Positions 34,543 through 42,695 of a DNA stretch of 64,000 nt are shown one piece after another. The position numbers and the translations under genes are program-made. Within the stretch, counting starts at the first letter, position 1, and the number at the start of each line of letters is the position of its first letter. The stretch comes from Brachybacterium sp. SGAir0954. GTDB lineage: Bacteria; Actinomycetota; Actinomycetes; Actinomycetales; Dermabacteraceae. Under the pieces are notes generated by a model. It searched no databases, was not told the origin of the DNA, and was given only the letters and a program-made list of their open reading frames with translations. The stretch covers positions 1,860,001-1,924,000 of the forward strand of contig NZ_CP027295.1 of NCBI RefSeq assembly GCF_005490785.1, written 5' to 3'.

Positions 34543-35007
34543 TCAGTCCTCCCAGGCCTCCGGGTCGACGTCCTCCGCGGCCATGCCCAGCAGCGAGCCG
34601 ATCTGCTCGGAGACCACCTGGCGCACGAGCGCCTCGAGCTCCTCGTCACCCGTGCAGCGGGTCGCGACGGGCCGACGGTAGAGCACGACCCGCGGCGGGT
34701 TCTCCCGGGTCGCGGGCAGTGCACGACCCAGCACGACAGGGGCGTCCTCCCACGGCGCCGGGTCCTCCGGCGGGACCTCCTCGACCATGACTTGGAGGTG
34801 CGCGAGGCGGCGCGGGAACCGCTCGGCGATCGTGGCGACGGAGTCCGCGACGAGGTCGTCGAAGCGCTCGCGGCGGCTGCGGTGACCGGGCAGGTGCGCG
34901 GGGATCAGGTCCCGGCGGAACCCCCGCCCGTGGCGGTCCCGCCGCCGGGGCGCGGAGCGCGGATCGGGCACGGCGCGTGCAGCGAGGTCCCTGTCCATGG
35001 GCGGCAC
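34543..35007 (-). CDS. Zincin-like 'metallopeptidase family' protein with degenerate motif (Rv3259-like)
   Basis: A 154-residue protein corresponding by position and layout to Rv3259. FDDLVADSVATIAERFPRRL leads to a strand region and RVVLYRRPVATRC. The helix that carries HExxH in active minimal zincins reads LVRQVVSEQIGSLLGM, so both histidines are missing and catalysis is unlikely. The GTG at 35007 is chosen because AGGAGGGAGGG sits five bases before it; the ATG at 34998 is the alternative. Divergent from DUF3499. Role unknown; the position beside DUF3499 and phosphomannomutase is conserved in actinobacteria. Confidence 0.75.
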   Translation of the reverse strand: MPPMDRDLAARAVPDPRSAPRRRDRHGRGFRRDLIPAHLPGHRSRRERFDDLVADSVATIAERFPRRLAHLQVMVEEVPPEDPAPWEDAPVVLGRALPATRENPPRVVLYRRPVATRCTGDEELEALVRQVVSEQIGSLLGMAAEDVDPEAWED

Positions 35008-35104
35008 TCTAGCCCTCCCTCCTGCGCGCCCCGGATCCGGACGGGGTGCCGCACGACACCCCGGACCGGGCGGGCGATGCGGCCTGCGACCCCGCGGGCC
35101 TGCG

Positions 35105-35110
35105 TAGAAT
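35105..35110 (+). promoter_or_regulatory. -10 element (TAGAAT) of a leaderless transcript
   Basis: TAGAAT ends 7 bases before the GTG at 35118 and no Shine-Dalgarno is present, so the transcript would begin at or next to the start codon. Confidence 0.65.
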
Positions 35111-35117
35111 CCGGGGC

Positions 35118-35504
35118 GTGCCTGCACGTGAATGCTCCCGGACCGCCTGCTCGCGACCAGCGGTGAGCACGCTCACCTTCGTCTACGCGGACTCCACGGC
35201 CGTGCTCGGACCGCTCTCGCGGCACAGCGAGCCGCACACCTACGACCTCTGCGCCGAGCACGCCTCCCGCACGACCGCCCCGCGCGGCTGGGAGCTGCTG
35301 CGGGTCGAGGGCGGGCACGAGGTGCCCGACGAGCTCGTCGCCCTCGCCGACGCCCTGCGCCCGCCCCGTCCGGTCGACGACGTGCCCGGCCCCGCGCCGC
35401 GCACGGACCGCGCCGAGCGTGCGGGACGCGCCGGCACCGCACCGTCCGCCCCCGCCGCCGACGGCGGGCGCCACCTCCGCGTCGTCAGGAGCGCCGATGA
35501 CTGA
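35118..35504 (+). CDS. DUF3499-family protein
   Basis: A 128-residue protein. The N-terminal half, with ECSRTACSRPAVSTLTFVYA, VLGPLSRHSEPHTYDLCAEH and TAPRGWELLRVEG, contains cysteines and histidines arranged like a zinc-binding treble clef, as in the actinobacterial DUF3499 family (Rv3258c). The C-terminal half is Pro/Arg-rich and probably disordered. The GTG start is fixed by the TAGAAT hexamer seven bases upstream. It overlaps the phosphomannomutase gene by 8 bases. Function unknown. Confidence 0.85.
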   Translation: MPARECSRTACSRPAVSTLTFVYADSTAVLGPLSRHSEPHTYDLCAEHASRTTAPRGWELLRVEGGHEVPDELVALADALRPPRPVDDVPGPAPRTDRAERAGRAGTAPSAPAADGGRHLRVVRSADD

Positions 35505-37158
35505 GCAGCAGGCCGCGGACCTCCGCGGCATCGTCAAGAAGTACGACGTCCGCGGGGTGGCCGGGACCGAGCTCACCGAGGAGATCGCGCGCGCCCTCGG
35601 GGCGGCCTTCGCGGACCTCCTCGACGGGGCGCCGATCATCGTCGCCCATGACATGCGCCTCTCCTCGCCGGCCCTGGCCGCCGCCGTCGCCGAGGGCGCC
35701 GCGCACCGCGGGTCGACGGTCGCGGAGGCCGGACTGTCCTCGACGGACCAGCTGTACTGCGCCTCCGGCCAGCACGACGCCGCGGGCGTGATGATCACCG
35801 CGAGCCACAACCCCGCCCCGGACAACGGGCTCAAGCTCACCCGGGCCGGGGCGCGCGCGATCAGTCGCGAGACGGGGCTCGAGGACGTGCGCCGCGGCGC
35901 CGAGGCCTACCTCGCCGCCGGCGTGATCCCCGAGCGTGAGGGCGGCCGTCGCGCACAGCTCGACACGCTCGAGGACTACACGGCGCTGCTGCACCGCCTG
36001 GTCCCGCTCGGCGGCCGCCGGCGCCTGCGCGTGGTCGTCGACGCGGCGGACGCCATGGCCTCCCTCACCGTCCCGGCCGTGCTCGGGAGCCTCGAGCACC
36101 TGGACGTCGTGCCGCTGCACTTCGGGCTCGACGGCACCTTCCCACACCATCCCGCGAACCCGCTGGACCCCGCGAACCTCGTGGACCTCCACGACGCCGT
36201 CCTCGCCGAGGGGGCGGATCTGGGCCTCGCCTTCGACGGCGACGCGGACCGCTGCGTCGTCCTCGACGAGCAGGGGCGCCCGGTGGACCCCTCCGCCGTG
36301 ACCGCGCTCATCGCCGGCCGCGAGATCGCCCGCGCCCGCGCCGCGGGGGAGGAGCGGCCCGTGGTCGTCGCGAACCTCGTCTCCTCGCGCCACGTGCCCG
36401 AGGTGATCGCCGCCGCGGGCGGCGAGGCCGTGCGCTCGCCCGTCGGCCACTCGCTGATCAAGGCGATCATGGCGGAGCGGAGCGCCGTCTTCGGCGGGGA
36501 GCACTCGGCGCACTACTACTTCCGGGACTTCTTCTTCGCCGACTCGGGCCTGCTCGCCGCGATGCACGTGCTCGCCGCGCTCGAGGAGTCCGACGGCCCC
36601 CTCTCCGCGCTCGTCGCGGAGCATCAGCCCTACGCCGCGAGCGGGGAGCTCAACACGACCGTCGCCGACCCCTCGGCGGCGCGCGAGCGCGTGCGTGCGG
36701 CGCTCGGCGCGCGTCCCGGGGTGGAGGCCGACGACCTCGACGGGCTCACCCTCACCCACTGGGGCGATGACGTGCCCGCCGCGGAGCGCTGGTGGCTGTC
36801 CCTGCGCTCCTCGAACACCGAGCCGCTGCTGCGTCTGAACGTCGAGGCCGAGGAGGCCGCCCTGATGGAGTCCGTCCGCGACGAGGTCCTCGCGATCGTC
36901 ACCGATGCCGATGCCGATGCCGATGCGGGTGCTGGTGGTGCTGCAGGTGCCGGGGCGGGCGGCTCGCTGCCCGCCGGGGCGAGCGGTGTCGACGTGCCCT
37001 CCTGGGTGCGTGCCGTGCTCCGCTGCCCGGACTGCGGCGGCTCGCTGCAGGACGCGACCGTGGGGCTGCGCTGCGAGGACTGCGGCCGTGTGCACGCGGT
37101 CGAGGGTGGGATCCCCGTCCTCATCGCCGGTCGCGCCGAGGCCCCCGACGGTGCCTGA
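35497..37158 (+). CDS. manB: Phosphomannomutase/phosphoglucomutase fused to a C-terminal Trm112-like domain
   Basis: A 553-residue protein. Residues 1-465 are an alpha-D-phosphohexomutase: GIVKKYDVRGVAGTELTEEI, the phosphoserine loop VMITASHNPAPDNGLKL near residue 100, the metal loop LAFDGDADRCVVLD near residue 245, GGEHSAHYYFRD near 334 and LSLRSSNTEPLLRLN near 436. It makes mannose-1-phosphate from mannose-6-phosphate. A DADADADAGAGG linker (about 469-498) leads to a Trm112-like zinc ribbon (LRCPDCGGS, LRCEDCGRVHAVEGGIPVLI, about 502-545). In other actinobacteria a Trm112-like gene usually stands separately after this mutase. ATG has AGGA upstream and overlaps DUF3499 by 8 bases. Confidence 0.92.
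   Translation: MTEQQAADLRGIVKKYDVRGVAGTELTEEIARALGAAFADLLDGAPIIVAHDMRLSSPALAAAVAEGAAHRGSTVAEAGLSSTDQLYCASGQHDAAGVMITASHNPAPDNGLKLTRAGARAISRETGLEDVRRGAEAYLAAGVIPEREGGRRAQLDTLEDYTALLHRLVPLGGRRRLRVVVDAADAMASLTVPAVLGSLEHLDVVPLHFGLDGTFPHHPANPLDPANLVDLHDAVLAEGADLGLAFDGDADRCVVLDEQGRPVDPSAVTALIAGREIARARAAGEERPVVVANLVSSRHVPEVIAAAGGEAVRSPVGHSLIKAIMAERSAVFGGEHSAHYYFRDFFFADSGLLAAMHVLAALEESDGPLSALVAEHQPYAASGELNTTVADPSAARERVRAALGARPGVEADDLDGLTLTHWGDDVPAAERWWLSLRSSNTEPLLRLNVEAEEAALMESVRDEVLAIVTDADADADAGAGGAAGAGAGGSLPAGASGVDVPSWVRAVLRCPDCGGSLQDATVGLRCEDCGRVHAVEGGIPVLIAGRAEAPDGA
36904..36927 (+). repeat. Tandem hexamer repeat (GATGCC x3 + GATGCG) in the fusion linker
   Basis: Four tandem six-base units encode Asp-Ala repeats between the mutase and Trm112-like domains. 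Unit gain or loss would keep the frame and change only linker length. Confidence 0.9.
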
Positions 37159-37172
37159 CCCCCGCGCCGCCG

Positions 37173-38018
37173 TCAGCGGCTGAAGGGCAGCGCCCGCATC
37201 TCCGCGCCGAGCTCGCGCCGGCGCGCGTCCGAGCGGCGCAGCCGGGTCTCGTCCCGGAAGGCGCGCTCGGCGACGACCGCGGCGAGGAACGCCTCCTGGT
37301 CCGTCCCCGGGGGAGGCGCCGGCGCGACGTGCGGCAGCGTCCGCTGGACGAGGTCGCGCGCCAGGGCGCGCCGGGACTCCGGATGGATCCTCTCCGCCCG
37401 CGGGAGGAAGGACCGGATCTCCTGGACGAGCGGCGCGGGCAGACGCCCCAGGTCCGCGGCGCGCGCCCACGGCTCGAGCGCCGCCGGCAGGGTCAGCGGC
37501 TCCGCGCTCCGGTGGCGCATGCGCTCCTGGAGGACGAGGGTGCCCGCCATCATGTCCCCGAGCCGGCGGGACCGACGATCGATGACCGAGCAGGTCAGGG
37601 CCAGGGCCCCCGCCGTCGCCCAGATCTCGAGCATCGCGCACACCGCGCGCAGGAGGCTCTGGCGCACGTGCAGCGGGCCGCCGTCGTCCCGCACCACCCG
37701 GGTGCCCACCACGAGCCGTCCCAGGGAGCGGCCGCGGCCCAGCGTCTCGCACAGCAGCGGATAGCCCACGTAGGCGCTCACCGCGGTGACCAGCAGGGCG
37801 GCGGTCGCGAGTCCCGTGTCCAGGGACAGCGCCGTGGCCGCCCAGGCCACGGCGACGGACCCGCCGATGAGCAGCAGCAGCTGGACGGCGCCGTCGATCG
37901 CTCCGGAGAGCATCCGCACGGCGAAGGAGGCGGGCCGCAGGTCCAGAAGCACCGCCTCACCCGTGATGAGCGCATCGCGCGTGCTCGCCGCCGCCGGGGC
38001 GGCCCCCGTGGTGACCAT
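37173..38018 (-). CDS. RDD-family membrane protein
   Basis: A 281-residue protein. Residues 30-180 form an RDD domain: LDLRPASFAVRMLSGAIDGA (the R..D pattern on the first helix), then helices, LLCETLGRGRSLGRLVVGTR (the G..GK/R-type loop) and SRRLGDMMAGTLVLQERM. The C-terminal 100 residues are soluble and charged. RDD proteins are of uncertain role, some linked to ion exchange. The gene is divergent from a SpoIIM-like gene, an arrangement widespread in actinobacteria. ATG 38018 is chosen (AGGATG upstream, also readable as a leaderless CAGGAT element 6 bases away). Confidence 0.88.
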   Translation of the reverse strand: MVTTGAAPAAASTRDALITGEAVLLDLRPASFAVRMLSGAIDGAVQLLLLIGGSVAVAWAATALSLDTGLATAALLVTAVSAYVGYPLLCETLGRGRSLGRLVVGTRVVRDDGGPLHVRQSLLRAVCAMLEIWATAGALALTCSVIDRRSRRLGDMMAGTLVLQERMRHRSAEPLTLPAALEPWARAADLGRLPAPLVQEIRSFLPRAERIHPESRRALARDLVQRTLPHVAPAPPPGTDQEAFLAAVVAERAFRDETRLRRSDARRRELGAEMRALPFSR

Positions 38019-38122
38019 GCGCCCATCCTGGCAGGCGGGGCGGCGCCGGGCACGCATCGAGCGTCGGCCTCCGGCCGGGGCGCATGCGACTTTCGTCGGC
38101 CTCGGCGACGGCGGCGCGGTCC

Positions 38123-38128
38123 TAGTCT
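38123..38128 (+). promoter_or_regulatory. -10 element (TAGTCT) of a leaderless transcript
   Basis: TAGTCT ends exactly 6 bases before the GTG at 38135; no ribosome-binding site is present. Confidence 0.6.
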
Positions 38129-38134
38129 GGGCCG

Positions 38135-39130
38135 GTGGACATCGACGCCGTCATCGCCGTGCACCGCCCGCAGTGGGAGCGGCTGCGCGAGCTGACCTCC
38201 CTCCGCCGCCTCGACGCGGCAGAGATCGACGAGCTCGTCGCCCTCTACCAGGAGACCGCGACCCACCTCTCGGTGGTGCGCTCGACGACGCCGGACCCGT
38301 CCCTCACCGCGGAGCTCTCGCTGCTGCTGCACCGGGCCCGGCTGCGGATCACCGGTGTGCGGATCGGCACCTGGGCGCAGCTGCGCGGCTTCATGCTCGT
38401 GGACCTCCCGGCCGCCCTGTACTCCTCCCGACGCGCTGCGGCGCTCGCGGCGGGGATCTTCCTCCTCGCGACCGTGGTCACCGGGCTGTGGTTCGGCCTC
38501 GACGCCTCGGCCCGGGACCTCGTGCTCCCGCAGGAGGCGCAGGAGGAGCTCGTCGAGCACGACTTCGTCGCGTACTATTTCCAGGGCCAGGCCTCGGGCT
38601 TCGCCGCCCAGGTGTGGACCAACAACGCGTGGATCACCGTGCAGGCCGTCGTCCTCGGGGTGACCGGGGTGTGGCCGGTGCTCATGCTGATCCAGAACGG
38701 GCTGAACGTCGGCCTCTCCGCCGGGGTGATGGGGGCCTACGGCGGGCTGCCCACCTTCTTCGTCTACCTGCTCCCGCACGGGCTGCTCGAGATCACGGCG
38801 CTCATGGTCGGCGCGGGTGCCGGCCTGCGCACCTTCTGGGCGTGGGTGCGCCCGGGGGTGCTGCCGCGGGGCTGGGCGCTCGCACGCACCTCGCGGGCGC
38901 TCGTGACGGTCGCGATCGGGCTCGTGCCGGTGCTGCTGGTCTCGGGCCTCGTCGAGGGCTTCGTGACGCCGAGCGCGCTGCCCGCGCCGGTGCGCCTCGG
39001 GATCGGGGCGATCGTGTGGATCGCCTTCCTCGCGTACATGCTGGTGCTGGGCCGTCGCGCCCACCGCGCCGGTGCCCGCGGCGACCTCTCCGAGGAGCTC
39101 GTGGGCGCCCGCGTCGCGGTCGCCGGCTGA
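38135..39130 (+). CDS. Stage II sporulation protein M-like membrane protein (DUF95)
   Basis: A 331-residue protein. A soluble helical N-terminus (about 90 residues: QWERLRELTSLRRLDAAEID, ALYQETATHLSVVRS) precedes five or six helices including LNVGLSAGVMGAYGGLPTFF and YLLPHGLLEITALMVGAGAG. The PHGLLEI motif is a hallmark of SpoIIM/DUF95 proteins. Non-sporulating actinobacteria carry it with RDD, DUF58 and MoxR genes, as here, and its role there is unknown. The GTG start is fixed by a -10 hexamer 6 bases upstream. Confidence 0.88.
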   Translation: MDIDAVIAVHRPQWERLRELTSLRRLDAAEIDELVALYQETATHLSVVRSTTPDPSLTAELSLLLHRARLRITGVRIGTWAQLRGFMLVDLPAALYSSRRAAALAAGIFLLATVVTGLWFGLDASARDLVLPQEAQEELVEHDFVAYYFQGQASGFAAQVWTNNAWITVQAVVLGVTGVWPVLMLIQNGLNVGLSAGVMGAYGGLPTFFVYLLPHGLLEITALMVGAGAGLRTFWAWVRPGVLPRGWALARTSRALVTVAIGLVPVLLVSGLVEGFVTPSALPAPVRLGIGAIVWIAFLAYMLVLGRRAHRAGARGDLSEELVGARVAVAG

Positions 39131-39207
39131 GCAGCGACCTGCGGCGGGTCGAGACCGGCCGGCGGATCGGTGACGGCCGACGGCGCAGCGCCGACCCTCG
39201 GCTCGGG

Positions 39208-39235
39208 GCCGGCCGGCGGCTCAGAGCCGGCCGGC
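39208..39235. terminator. Hairpin between convergent SpoIIM-like and DUF58 genes
   Basis: The self-complementary 10-mer GCCGGCCGGC occurs at 39208-39217 and 39226-39235 and can pair as a 10-bp stem around an 8-base loop holding the DUF58 stop codon. The right arm lies inside the end of the DUF58 coding region. Confidence 0.5.
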
Positions 39236-40519
39236 GGCCTTGAGAGCGAGATAGGCGTCCGCGAGGGCCTGCGGCGCGCGCTCCGGCGGGGCGTGCACGA
39301 CGTGCACGCCCGTGCGCTCGAGGGCCCGCGCGGTGCCCGCCGCCCGGGCGCGGGCGGTCTCCGCGGAGGCCGCGGCGTACAGCGCAGGGACGTCCTCGCG
39401 TCCCGCGGCGAGCTCGTCGAGGGCGGGATCGGAGACGGAGCCGATCACCACCGGATGATCGGCGGCGAGGCGCGCCGTGACCGGGAGCAGGGCCCCGTGC
39501 ACGGTCGTCGCGTCCACCGGGGTGAGCAGGACGACGAGGGAGCCGCGGCGGGTGCGCTCGCGGATCCGCGCCGCGGCGAGCTCCCAGTCGGTCTCCACGA
39601 GCGCGGGGTGCACGGGCGCGGTCGCGGAGACCATGTCGTGCAGGGCGGTGCCGCGCCGCGAGCCGATCACCGAGAGGTGCTCCACGCGGTCCACGCACAG
39701 CAGGTCCACGCGGTCGCCGGCCTGGCCCGCGAGCGCGGTGAGCAGGAGGGCGGCGTCGAAGGCCGCGTCCAGGCGCGTCCCCTCGCCGAGGCGCACGGCT
39801 CCGGTGCGCGAGGTGTCGACGACGACCAGCACGTGCCGATCGCGCTCGGGGCGCCAGGTGCGCACCACGACGCTGCGCCGCCGGGCGGTGGCGCGCCAGT
39901 CGATCGAGCGCACGTCGTCGCCGTCCACGAAGTCCCGCAGGGAGTCGAACTCGGTGCCCTGCCCGCGCTGGTGGACCGCGGCGAGCCCCTCGATCTCCCG
40001 CAGGCGCCGCACGCGCGAGGGCAGGTGGCGGCGGGCGCCGAAGGGGTGCAGGGCGAGCATCCTGCCCGGGGCGTCGATCCGTGCGCTGCGCCGCGCGAGG
40101 CCGAGCGGTCCACGGGAGTCGATCACGAGCGCGCGCGAGGAGTGCTCGCCGCGGCGGGTGGGCGTGAAGCGCTGGGCGATCTCCCGGCGCTCGTGCGCCG
40201 GGACGTCGACCGCCGCGCGCGGGGAGTCGAGGCCGGCGGTCGGGTTCCAGGCGTCGCGCACCTGCAGGCGCGCGCGTCGCGGGCCGGGGTTCGTCAGCAG
40301 CAGGCGGCCCGTGCCGGTCCCGCCCAGCACCACCTGGGCGGGGGAGCGGCGCACCACCTGCAGCCGGCGGGGGGAGGGGGCCGCGAGCGCGTCGCCGAGG
40401 ACCACGAGCAGCCACACCGCGGCGCAGGCGAGCACGGTGCCCCAGGACGGCCACAGCACGAGCACGGGCAGGGCGAGCAGCCCGGCCGGTGCGGCGCGCA
40501 GGGTGGGCGAGATCCTCAC
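39221..40519 (-). CDS. DUF58 domain protein (vWA-like, MoxR partner)
   Basis: A 432-residue protein with two N-terminal membrane helices (residues 5-45: APAGLLALPVLVLWP, TVLACAAVWLLVVLGD) and a beta-rich region. The DUF58 signature follows: GTEFDSLRDFVDGDDVRSID WRAT-type residues near residue 190 and the vWA-like start HVLVVVDTSRTGAVRLG near 225, whose DTSRT is a degenerate MIDAS. DUF58 proteins work with MoxR ATPases, in some species affecting envelope or metal insertion. The GTG start overlaps the moxR stop (GTGA). Last gene of the five-gene minus operon. Confidence 0.9.
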   Translation of the reverse strand: MRISPTLRAAPAGLLALPVLVLWPSWGTVLACAAVWLLVVLGDALAAPSPRRLQVVRRSPAQVVLGGTGTGRLLLTNPGPRRARLQVRDAWNPTAGLDSPRAAVDVPAHERREIAQRFTPTRRGEHSSRALVIDSRGPLGLARRSARIDAPGRMLALHPFGARRHLPSRVRRLREIEGLAAVHQRGQGTEFDSLRDFVDGDDVRSIDWRATARRRSVVVRTWRPERDRHVLVVVDTSRTGAVRLGEGTRLDAAFDAALLLTALAGQAGDRVDLLCVDRVEHLSVIGSRRGTALHDMVSATAPVHPALVETDWELAAARIRERTRRGSLVVLLTPVDATTVHGALLPVTARLAADHPVVIGSVSDPALDELAAGREDVPALYAAASAETARARAAGTARALERTGVHVVHAPPERAPQALADAYLALKAAGRL

Positions 40520-41517
40520 CGCGGCACCGGGACCGAGGCGAGGGTCGCCGCGAGCACCGAGTCCACCTGGGTCCCCTCGAGCTCGGCCTCGGTGGTCAGG
40601 CGCACCCGGTGCCCGAGGGTCGCGGGCGCGAGCGTCTTGACGTCGTCCGGGGTGATGAAGTCGCGACCGGCGAGGTAGGCCCAGGCGCGCGAGGTGCGCA
40701 GCAGCGCGATCGCCCCGCGCGGCGACACCCCGAGGGCGAGGCTCGGGGAGCGGCGGGTCGCCCGGCAGACGTCGACGATGTACTGCACGACCGGCTCCTC
40801 CGCGGCGACGGTCGCGACGTCGGCCTGCGCCCGGTGGAGGGCCTCCGCGTCGACCACGGCCCGCAGACCGGTGGCGGCGAGGTCGGTCGTGTCGAAGCCG
40901 TCCGCGTGGCGGCGCAGCACGTCGATCTCGTCGTCCCGCTCGGGCAGGGGCATGACGGCCTTGAGCAGGAAGCGGTCCAGCTGCGCCTCGGGCAGGGCGT
41001 AGGTACCGTCGAACTCGATCGGGTTCTGCGTCGCGACGACGAGGAACGGGTCCGGGAGCGGTCGCGGCACGCCGTCGACCGTCACCTGCCGCTCCTCCAT
41101 CGCCTCGAGCAGCGCGGACTGCGTCTTCGGGGGCGTGCGGTTGATCTCGTCGGCCAGCAGGAGGTTCGTGAAGACCGGGCCCTCGCGGAAGACGAGGTCG
41201 CTCGTCGCGTTGTCGTAGACGAGGGAGCCGGTGATGTCGCCCGGCATCATGTCCGGGGTGAACTGGACGCGCCGCATGCGCACGTCCAGCGCGGCGGCGA
41301 GGGAGCGCACGAGCAGGGTCTTGGCGACGCCGGGGACGCCCTCGAGCAGCACGTGGCCGCGGCACAGGAGCGCCACGACGAGGCTGGTCACGGCGGCGTC
41401 CTGGCCCACCACGCCCTTGTGGATCTCGGAGGCGAGGCCCTGCAGGGCGTCGCGCGCGGGAGCGGATCCGGCGGTCCGGTCGAGGGGAGGCTCGGGGGAG
41501 GGGGCGGGGGTGGTCAT
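40516..41517 (-). CDS. MoxR-family AAA+ ATPase
   Basis: A 333-residue AAA+ ATPase of the MoxR clade. Walker A LLEGVPGVAKTLLVRSLAAA is near residue 50, Walker B NLLLADEINRTPPKTQSALL near 112 and sensor LVVATQNPIEFDGTYALPEA near 150. A C-terminal lid contains VSPRGAIALLRTSRAWAYLA. MoxR proteins act as chaperones with vWA partners, here DUF58. ATGA overlap with the DUF4350 gene fixes the start. Confidence 0.95.
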   Translation of the reverse strand: MTTPAPSPEPPLDRTAGSAPARDALQGLASEIHKGVVGQDAAVTSLVVALLCRGHVLLEGVPGVAKTLLVRSLAAALDVRMRRVQFTPDMMPGDITGSLVYDNATSDLVFREGPVFTNLLLADEINRTPPKTQSALLEAMEERQVTVDGVPRPLPDPFLVVATQNPIEFDGTYALPEAQLDRFLLKAVMPLPERDDEIDVLRRHADGFDTTDLAATGLRAVVDAEALHRAQADVATVAAEEPVVQYIVDVCRATRRSPSLALGVSPRGAIALLRTSRAWAYLAGRDFITPDDVKTLAPATLGHRVRLTTEAELEGTQVDSVLAATLASVPVPR

Positions 41518-42695
41518 CGGTCGATCTCCTTCTCGAGGGCGTCGAGGTCGTGGGCGAGGCGGAGCAGCTGCTGGTCGTCCGCCACCGGACGGTGCTCGAG
41601 CAGCGCCCGCAGGCGGTCGGGGGACAGGGAGGTGTGCGGGGCGAGCGCGGCGAGCAGCGCGTCGAGGGAGGTCTCGTGCCGCTGGCCGAGGCGGGCCGCG
41701 AGACGGCCGGCGGCGGCGGCGCGCAGCGCGGAGGCGGCGGCCGTCCGCTCCGAGGCCCTCTCGAGCAGACGCGCCCGGCCGAGCACGAGCTCCTCGCCGC
41801 GCGCCGTGACGGGAAGCGGCTCGACGACGACCGGTCCCTGGCGTCGGCCGGCCGCGACCAGGGCGACGACGACCAGCGCCATCAGCCACAGCGCGACGGG
41901 GCCGGTCCAGCGCGGCAGGTGCGTGAGCAGGGACGGCGCGGTGAGGGCGAGGGGATCGGTCGCGGAGGGCACGTACCAGGTGAGCGTGTCCTCCGCGCCG
42001 AGCAGGTTCAGGGCGAGCGCGGCGTCGTCGGCCCCGGTGATGCACTCGTTGGTGAGGACGTCCGCCGCGCCGAGCACCGTGATCGACCCGTCGGAGACGA
42101 GGAGGGAGCCGCCGCCGGCGTCGAAGCAGCCCTCGGCGTCCCCGCGCACCGCATAGGTGCGGGCGGCGCCGAGCCGGCCCTGGTCGGCGAGCGCGCCGTC
42201 CTCGCCGCGCACGGCGAGGGCGCGGGCCCCGTGGGCGAGGTCCCCGCAGTCGCCCGCGGGGACGGTCGCCTCCCCGGCGATCGAGCCCGCGGGCTCGACG
42301 TCGTCGGTGAGCGCGGCGAGGGTGAGGGCGTCCGGTGCCACGAGGACCAGGTGCCCGGCCCCCGGTGCGTCGAGGGACGAGGCCAGCAGGTCGAGCTGGG
42401 CGGGGGAGAGGCCCTCGGCGTCCGCGAGGAGCACCGTGCCTCCGCCGCGCAGGTCCCGGGCGGCGTCGCTCGTATGGCGGGCGGTGCCGACCTCGGTCCC
42501 GGTGTCCCCGAGGACGCGCACGACCGCCCGGCTGCCCTGGGGCGTGGGGGCGTCCGGCTCGAGCGCGCCGTCGCGGTAGGAGCCGCGCAGCACGGTCACG
42601 GCGACCGTCGCGATCAGCGCGATCGCGATCGCCGCCGTGAGGAGGACGCGGGAGCGCGGGATCGCGCGCACGCCGGTGGGGGTCGGCGCGGTCAC
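41514..42695 (-). CDS. DUF4350 domain membrane protein
   Basis: A 393-residue protein with an N-terminal helix (VLLTAAIAIALIATVAVTVL), an extracytoplasmic domain (about residues 45-245, including GGTVLLADAEGLSPAQLDLL typical of DUF4350), a second helix (LWLMALVVVALVAAG, about 265) and a cytoplasmic helical tail ending in DDQQLLRLAHDLDALEKEID. It has the family's usual layout. GTGA overlaps on both sides place it in the MoxR operon. Role unknown. Confidence 0.85.
   Translation of the reverse strand: MTAPTPTGVRAIPRSRVLLTAAIAIALIATVAVTVLRGSYRDGALEPDAPTPQGSRAVVRVLGDTGTEVGTARHTSDAARDLRGGGTVLLADAEGLSPAQLDLLASSLDAPGAGHLVLVAPDALTLAALTDDVEPAGSIAGEATVPAGDCGDLAHGARALAVRGEDGALADQGRLGAARTYAVRGDAEGCFDAGGGSLLVSDGSITVLGAADVLTNECITGADDAALALNLLGAEDTLTWYVPSATDPLALTAPSLLTHLPRWTGPVALWLMALVVVALVAAGRRQGPVVVEPLPVTARGEELVLGRARLLERASERTAAASALRAAAAGRLAARLGQRHETSLDALLAALAPHTSLSPDRLRALLEHRPVADDQQLLRLAHDLDALEKEIDR

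Noticed and set aside
39155-39235. Mobile or REP-type repeat from the recurring GCCGGCCGGC words
   Set aside because: The words are short, occur at one site, and are explained by a convergent-gene hairpin in GC-rich DNA.
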